From the NCBI GenBank assembly GCA_021795135.1, contig JAJYPT010000054.1:1-10229 (forward strand): DNA of 10,229 nt, written 5' to 3'. The translations under genes and the position numbers were made by a program. This document shows, piece by piece, positions 5,032 through 10,229 of the stretch. This DNA comes from Actinomycetes bacterium. Lineage in GTDB: Bacteria; Actinomycetota; Acidimicrobiia; Acidimicrobiales; JAJYPT01. Below the pieces are notes generated by a model that worked only from the letters and a program-made list of their open reading frames with translations, was not told where the DNA came from and made no database searches. Positions within the stretch are counted from its first letter, which is position 1. Every line of letters starts with the position of its first letter.

Positions 5032-8000
5032 ATGTCATCAAGGAGTATGTCCTTGCCTTCTCGTTCCATTAGTCCGGAACGCTTTTCTTTTGCGAACCTC
5101 AATGAGGTGCTCCCGTTACCGGATCTTATTTCTATTCAACGCGATTCTTTTAAATGGTTTCTCGAAAAAGGACTAGCGGATATATTCCGTGATATTAGTC
5201 CAATCGAGGACTTTAGTGGCGTTTTACGCCTCGAACTGGAGTTCGATCCTGATGATCAGGATTTAAGACCTCCCCCCAAATTTAGTGTCGAAGAATGTCG
5301 TGAAAAAGACATGACTTACAACGCCCCTATTTTTGTCCGCGCTCGTTTTATGAACGCTACTACAGGTGAAATAAAAGAGCAGACAGTTTTCATGGGAGAT
5401 TTTCCTATGATGACTGATCGAGGAACATTTATTATTAACGGCACTGAAAGAGTTGTCGTTAGCCAACTAGTACGTTCTCCTGGGATTATTTTCCAACCTG
5501 GTAGAGATGCAAAAACAATTGTCAATGGAACCATTCATCCCTATAGGGGTGAATGGATTGAATTTGATGTTGAAGCAAAACCAGGTAAGGATATAACAGC
5601 TGGGGTTCGTGTAGCGCGAAAAAGAAGACTTTCTCTATTTATTTTATTGCGAGCTTTGGGATATGAAGATGAAACTTTATTGAACAAATTTGTTCGCCAT
5701 TTTGACTTTTTACAAGCTCAGTGGGAAAAAGATAAAGACTTAGCCCCAACAAGAGAAGAAGCCTTGCTAGAAGTATATAAAAAAGCCAGGCCAGGCGAGC
5801 CTCTTTCAGCTGAGTCTGCTCGTAATTACTTTGAAAACGCCTTTTTCAATTCAAAACGATATGACCTAACTAGGGTCGGACGTTATAAATTAGATCGTAA
5901 ACTAGGTCCTGAAATAGATCGTCTTTCAGAAATTTTAGAAACAGATCTAGAACGTCCAGCTCCTGGGCAAGGGGTTTTGAGCCCAAGTGAATTGCTAGCA
6001 GCTGCTTCTTATATGTTGCATCTAGCTAATGGTGAAGTTGGATATCGTCTTGATGATCAGGATCATTTTGCAAATAGAAGGATTCGCTCTGTTGGTGAAT
6101 TGATTCAAAATCAGGTAAGGGTAGGTCTTTCTAGAATGGAAAGAGTTGTACGTGAGCGTATGACTACCCAAGACGTAGAAGCTATTACTCCTCAGTCATT
6201 GATCAATATTCGTCCTGTGGTTGCTTCTATGAAAGAATTCTTTGGGACAAGTCAATTGTCACAATTTATGGATCAGAACAATCCATTATCAGGTCTTTCC
6301 CATAAAAGACGTTTGTCTGCAATGGGTCCTGGAGGTCTTTCTAGAGAAAGAGCAGGATTTGAAGTTCGAGACGTCCATACTAGCCATTATGGACGTATGT
6401 GTCCTATAGAAACACCTGAAGGACCAAATATTGGTCTTATTGGACATCTAGCTTCTTATGCAAGGATTAATGACTATGGTTTTATCGAGACCCCTTATAG
6501 AAAAGTAGTCAATGGTCAAGTAACAGATGAAATTAGTTATTTGGCAGCAGATGAAGAAGAAGAACACGTTATTGCTCAAGCTAATGCTGCTTTGGATGCA
6601 GATGGTCGTTTTACCAATGACAGAGTTCTTGCACGTAGAGGACCTCAAGGTGCTGGAGTTAGAGTAGGAGCTACTTCTACTTCTTATGGCACCACAAGTG
6701 AAGTTGACTTTGTTCCTCCAGAAGAAGTCGACCTTATGGATGTTTCTACTAAACAAGTTATTTCAGTTAGTACAGCCTTGATACCTTTCATTGAACACGA
6801 CGATGCAAACAGGGCTCTTATGGGCGCAAACATGCAAAAACAAGCTGTTCCTTTGCTGGCTCCAGAATCTCCATATATAGGAACTGGAATTGAAGCAAGA
6901 GCAGCTCAAGATGCTGGCGATTTATTGTTGGCTGAAGGTGATGGGGTAGTTACAGAAGTAAGTGGAGAATCTATTGTAGTCAACTACTCTCCTGGACAAG
7001 TGGACCAATATGGTGCTCCTTTAGGCCAAAAAATCTATAGGCTTGCTAAATTCCGCCGTTCTAATCAAAATACTTGCATTAATCAAAAAAGCGTAGTTGA
7101 TGAAGGAACCGAAGTAACTAAAGGCTTCGTTCTAGCAGATGGTCCAGCTACTTACAGGGGAGAACTTGCTTTAGGTAAAAACCTTCTTGTGGCTTTTATG
7201 CCTTGGGAAGGATACAACTTTGAAGATGCTATTATTCTTTCTGAACGTTTAGTAAAAGATGATGTATTAACTTCTATACATATAGAATCTCACGAGGTTG
7301 ATGCAAGAGATACTAAGCTAGGTGCAGAAGAAATAACTCGTGACATTCCTAATTTATCTGAAGAGATCCTAAGAGATCTAGATGAAAGAGGAATTATTCG
7401 CATAGGAGCCGAAGTAGGCCCAGGCGATGTTTTAGTTGGCAAAGTTACTCCAAAAGGTGAAACAGAACTTACCCCAGAAGAGCGTTTACTGAGAGCTATT
7501 TTCGGTGAAAAAGCTAGAGAAGTAAGAGATACCAGCCTAAAGGTACCCCATGGTGAATCAGGCAAAGTAATAGATGTAAAAGTCTATTCAAGAGATGATT
7601 CTCATGAATTGCCCCCTGGAGTAAATCAACTTGTAAGAGTCTTTATAGCCCAAAAGAGAAAAATTTCTGAAGGTGATAAGTTAGCTGGACGTCATGGAAA
7701 TAAAGGAGTTATTTCCAAAATTCTTCCTATTGAAGATATGCCATTTCTAGCTGATGGTTCTCCTGTTGATATAATTTTGAATCCTTTAGGTGTTCCTAGC
7801 CGTATGAACGTAGGTCAAGTTCTAGAATCACATCTTGGATATGCAGCTAGATGGGGATGGCAACAAGAAGATTATCCTATTGCTCGCGCAGCTCATGGGA
7901 CTGAAAAGAAAACTCGCCCACGTACTGAACCTGCTGTTTGGATTTCTACTCCTTCTTTTGATGGAGCCCATTGGGATGAAGAAAACCAAGCTGGTCGTCA

Positions 8001-8613
8001 TCCAACTATTAAACATATATTTGAAAATCTCAATTCTGACTCTAGAGATGAAGATCGTCAAATGGGCAATGATGGAAAAGTAACTCTATACAACGGAAGA
8101 ACTGGCGAACCCTACGATAATCCAATCAGTGTAGGATATGTGTATATATTAAAACTTGCTCATTTAGTTGATGATAAGATCCATGCTCGTTCTACTGGAC
8201 CTTACTCCATGATTACCCAACAACCTTTGGGAGGAAAAGCTCAATTTGGAGGTCAGCGTTTTGGAGAGATGGAGGTCTGGGCTCTAGAAGCTTATGGGGC
8301 AGCTTATGCACTCCAAGAGTTGTTGACTATAAAATCCGATGATGTTGTGGGTCGAGTAAAAGTATATGAGTCAATTGTAAAGGGTGAAAATATCCCTGAG
8401 CCAGGTATACCTGAAAGCTTTAAAGTTCTTATCAAAGAAATGCAATCTTTGTGTCTCAATGTTGAGGTTCTATCTACTAATGGTGAAGAGATTGAGATGC
8501 GAGAACTTGAGGAAGATTTTTTCCGTACAGCTGATGAATTAGGAATTGATATCAGTCGTCCAGAACGTGGGGCAGAAGAAAGATCTCACCAAATGGGCGA
8601 GGGGAGTTTGTAA
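5032..8613 (+). CDS. rpoB: DNA-directed RNA polymerase subunit beta
   Basis: This is the complete beta subunit, which forms one pincer of the polymerase and much of the active centre. It is 1193 residues from ATG 5032, typical of the compact actinobacterial form. Markers in order are: LRPPPKFSVEECREKDMTY (about 77-95); the TERVVVSQLVRSPG block (about 138-151); the rifampicin-binding cluster SQLSQFMDQNNPLSGLSHKR (407-426); GDKLAGRHGNKG (881-892); and the C-terminal clamp contact GGKAQFGGQRFGEMEVWALE from 1067. The residues matching E. coli Gln513, Asp516, His526, Arg529 and Ser531 are Gln411, Asp414, His424, Arg427 and Ser429, all wild type, so target-based rifampicin resistance is not indicated. 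The start is uncertain: ATG 5032 has no ribosome binding site, whereas AAGGAG at 5040-5045 best fits TTG 5053. The stop overlaps rpoC by one base. Confidence 0.98.
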   Translation: MSSRSMSLPSRSISPERFSFANLNEVLPLPDLISIQRDSFKWFLEKGLADIFRDISPIEDFSGVLRLELEFDPDDQDLRPPPKFSVEECREKDMTYNAPIFVRARFMNATTGEIKEQTVFMGDFPMMTDRGTFIINGTERVVVSQLVRSPGIIFQPGRDAKTIVNGTIHPYRGEWIEFDVEAKPGKDITAGVRVARKRRLSLFILLRALGYEDETLLNKFVRHFDFLQAQWEKDKDLAPTREEALLEVYKKARPGEPLSAESARNYFENAFFNSKRYDLTRVGRYKLDRKLGPEIDRLSEILETDLERPAPGQGVLSPSELLAAASYMLHLANGEVGYRLDDQDHFANRRIRSVGELIQNQVRVGLSRMERVVRERMTTQDVEAITPQSLINIRPVVASMKEFFGTSQLSQFMDQNNPLSGLSHKRRLSAMGPGGLSRERAGFEVRDVHTSHYGRMCPIETPEGPNIGLIGHLASYARINDYGFIETPYRKVVNGQVTDEISYLAADEEEEHVIAQANAALDADGRFTNDRVLARRGPQGAGVRVGATSTSYGTTSEVDFVPPEEVDLMDVSTKQVISVSTALIPFIEHDDANRALMGANMQKQAVPLLAPESPYIGTGIEARAAQDAGDLLLAEGDGVVTEVSGESIVVNYSPGQVDQYGAPLGQKIYRLAKFRRSNQNTCINQKSVVDEGTEVTKGFVLADGPATYRGELALGKNLLVAFMPWEGYNFEDAIILSERLVKDDVLTSIHIESHEVDARDTKLGAEEITRDIPNLSEEILRDLDERGIIRIGAEVGPGDVLVGKVTPKGETELTPEERLLRAIFGEKAREVRDTSLKVPHGESGKVIDVKVYSRDDSHELPPGVNQLVRVFIAQKRKISEGDKLAGRHGNKGVISKILPIEDMPFLADGSPVDIILNPLGVPSRMNVGQVLESHLGYAARWGWQQEDYPIARAAHGTEKKTRPRTEPAVWISTPSFDGAHWDEENQAGRHPTIKHIFENLNSDSRDEDRQMGNDGKVTLYNGRTGEPYDNPISVGYVYILKLAHLVDDKIHARSTGPYSMITQQPLGGKAQFGGQRFGEMEVWALEAYGAAYALQELLTIKSDDVVGRVKVYESIVKGENIPEPGIPESFKVLIKEMQSLCLNVEVLSTNGEEIEMRELEEDFFRTADELGIDISRPERGAEERSHQMGEGSL

Positions 8614-10229
8614 TGCTTGATGTAAATAATTTTGATCAGCTTCGAATAGGTCTTGCAACCACAGATAATATTAGAGCTTGGTCTTTTGGCGAAGTAAAAA
8701 AGCCTGAAACTATAAATTACCGCACTTTGCGTCCAGAAAAAGATGGACTATTTTGCGAAAAGATATTTGGGCCTACCAAAGACTGGGAATGTTATTGCGG
8801 TAAGTATAAAAGAGTTCGTTTTAGAGGAATCGTTTGTGAGCGTTGTGGGGTAGAAGTTACTCGCTCTAAAGTAAGACGAGAGCGCATGGGACATATTGAG
8901 CTTGCTGCTCCTGTTGTTCACATATGGTTCTTAAGAGGGACTCGTTCTTGGTTGGCCTATTTGTTGATGGGTACTTTAGCTAAAGAAGAACTCAAAGCAA
9001 AACAATTGGAAAAGGTAATTTATTTTGCTGCCAATTTAGTTACTTGGGTTGATGAAGAGCGTCGTCATGGAGATTTACCTAATCTTGAAGCAGAACTTTT
9101 AGAAGAAATTTCTGAACTTGAGCGTCAAAGAGATTTAGATATAGATCAGAGATTTAAAGATTTAGAAGAAGAAATCGAATCTCTTGAGGCTTCTGATGCA
9201 AAAGATTCCGAGATCAAAGCTCGTCAGCGTCTTGTTGAAAAAGAAATTACAGCAATGCGTGAAAGGTCTCAAGCAGAAATTGATTTAGCAAGGAAATCTT
9301 TTGATGAGTTTAAAGATCTTTATGCTAGAAAGATCATAGAAGACGAAGCTTTATGGAGGGAATTAAACTTCCGTTATGGCGAATATTTTGAAGGCGGGAT
9401 GGGTGCTGAAGTAATATCATCTCTCATTGAACGTCTTGATTTGGATGAAGAAGAAGCAAAACTTCGCGAAGTCATAGATCCTGAAGAAGACGCTACTTCT
9501 AAGCCACTTTCTTTACAACGCAGGCAAAAAGCTATTAAAAGATTGAAAATAATTTCTGCTTTTAATCGCAGGGATGAAAATGGTAATAGGATTAACAATC
9601 CTCAAGCTATGATTTTAGAAGTTGTTCCTATTATCCCTCCTGACTTGCGTCCAATGGTCCAGCTTGATGGTGGTCGTTTTGCTACTTCTGATTTAAATGA
9701 TTTATACAGAAGAGTAATAAATAGAAACAATAGGCTCAAAAGACTCCTTGATTTAGGTGCTCCTGAAATTATTGTAAATAATGAAAAAAGAATGCTCCAA
9801 GAAGCTGTAGATGCTCTTTTTGATAACGGTAGAAGAGGACGTCCTGTTTCAGGTCCTGGAAATAGACCACTTAAGTCTTTATCTGACATGCTCAAGGGTA
9901 AACAAGGACGTTTTCGTCAAAACCTATTAGGTAAAAGAGTCGATTATTCTGGGCGTTCGGTAATTGTGGTAGGTCCTAATCTAAAACTTCATCAATGTGG
10001 ACTACCTAAGCAGATGGCTTTAGAGTTGTTCAAACCTTTTGTCATGAAAAGGTTAGTAGATGCTGATTTAGCTCAAAATATCAAATCCGCTAAGCGGATG
10101 GTAGAACGTAGACGTCCTCAGGTATGGGATGTATTAGAAGATGCCATCAAAGAACATCCAGTATTGTTAAACAGAGCTCCTACTTTGCACCGTTTAGGAA
10201 TACAGGCTTTTGAGCCAGTTCTTGTCGAA
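8613..10229 (+). CDS. rpoC: DNA-directed RNA polymerase subunit beta' (partial, N-terminal 539 codons)
   Basis: The gene starts at ATG 8613 within TAATG, sharing one base with the rpoB stop, and has AGGGGAG at 8600-8606 upstream. It runs open to the window edge. Features in order are: the N-terminal LRIGLATTDNIRAWSFGEVKKPETINYRT; the zinc ribbon ZBD with Cys60, Cys62, Cys75 and Cys78 (CYCGKY ... CERCGVEVTRSKVRRERMGH); and a strongly charged helical insert at about 155-240 rich in Glu, Lys and Arg, resembling the beta' coiled-coil insertion of Actinobacteria. Clamp helices and lid/rudder sequence follow, including NPQAMILEVVPIIPPDLRPM (329-348), QGRFRQNLLGKRVDYSGRSV (431-450) and LLNRAPTLHRLGIQAFEPV (518-536). 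The sequence stops a few residues before the expected NADFDGD catalytic magnesium motif, so that motif is outside the window, not missing. Confidence 0.98.
   Translation, partial: MLDVNNFDQLRIGLATTDNIRAWSFGEVKKPETINYRTLRPEKDGLFCEKIFGPTKDWECYCGKYKRVRFRGIVCERCGVEVTRSKVRRERMGHIELAAPVVHIWFLRGTRSWLAYLLMGTLAKEELKAKQLEKVIYFAANLVTWVDEERRHGDLPNLEAELLEEISELERQRDLDIDQRFKDLEEEIESLEASDAKDSEIKARQRLVEKEITAMRERSQAEIDLARKSFDEFKDLYARKIIEDEALWRELNFRYGEYFEGGMGAEVISSLIERLDLDEEEAKLREVIDPEEDATSKPLSLQRRQKAIKRLKIISAFNRRDENGNRINNPQAMILEVVPIIPPDLRPMVQLDGGRFATSDLNDLYRRVINRNNRLKRLLDLGAPEIIVNNEKRMLQEAVDALFDNGRRGRPVSGPGNRPLKSLSDMLKGKQGRFRQNLLGKRVDYSGRSVIVVGPNLKLHQCGLPKQMALELFKPFVMKRLVDADLAQNIKSAKRMVERRRPQVWDVLEDAIKEHPVLLNRAPTLHRLGIQAFEPVLVE

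Noticed and set aside
7835..8083. 82-residue plus-strand ORF inside rpoB
   Set aside because: It is in another frame within conserved rpoB sequence, is Leu/Lys-rich without motifs, and has no independent ribosome binding site.
9374..9895. Two minus-strand ORFs opposite rpoC
   Set aside because: Both are opposite conserved rpoC sequence and have Ser/Leu-rich shadow compositions with no domain.
10229..10229. Absence of the NADFDGD catalytic motif in rpoC
   Set aside because: The window simply ends before the motif would occur; the upstream sequence is fully conserved, so this is truncation by the window and not a defect.

Overview
The window is a bacterial translation and transcription core locus, with every gene on the + strand. 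In order it holds: the 3' end of tuf (EF-Tu), rpmG (L33), an ECF sigma factor with an overlapping membrane-anchored zinc-binding anti-sigma factor, tRNA-Trp(CCA), secE, nusG, rplK (L11), rplA (L1), an L10-type mRNA leader, rplJ (L10), rplL (L7/L12), a strong hairpin terminator/attenuator, rpoB (complete) and the first 539 codons of rpoC. It contains no mobile element, CRISPR array or obvious horizontally acquired island. Base and codon use look uniformly AT-rich throughout.

The proteins look actinobacterial although the DNA is clearly not GC-rich. RpoB is about 1190 residues and starts with a basic, Ser-rich leader followed by the YSFAKI-like core. NusG has a long acidic N-terminal extension, SecE has a long hydrophilic N-terminus, and RpoC carries a highly charged helical insert at about residues 155-240 like the one known in actinobacterial beta' subunits. 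My best inference from memory is a low-GC member of class Acidimicrobiia, such as the streamlined marine Actinomarinales. No database search was possible, so the lineage is a hypothesis.

Layout: bases 1-341 hold the tuf tail, a small hairpin and rpmG. Bases 343-1300 hold the sigma/anti-sigma cassette, which begins one base after rpmG and has its ribosome binding site inside the last rpmG codons. Bases 1359-2443 hold tRNA-Trp, secE and nusG, the last two with an ATGA overlap. Bases 2499-3712 hold rplK and rplA, separated by a hairpin. Bases 3713-4843 hold a promoter candidate, the L10 leader, rplJ and rplL. Bases 4844-5031 hold the terminator, a perfect inverted repeat and a candidate promoter. 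Bases 5032-10229 hold rpoB and rpoC, overlapping by one base.

Together the genes encode ribosomal stalk and large-subunit proteins, a translation factor, part of the Sec translocase, NusG and the RNA polymerase catalytic subunits. The two parts that most deserve a second look are the ECF sigma/anti-sigma pair embedded among these genes, and the rplJ leader. In that leader a 3' segment can pair with the L10-binding fold or with the rplJ ribosome binding site, which suggests a translational switch. The rpoB start is also ambiguous: the only good Shine-Dalgarno sequence lies inside the longest ORF and fits a TTG start 21 bases downstream of the first ATG.
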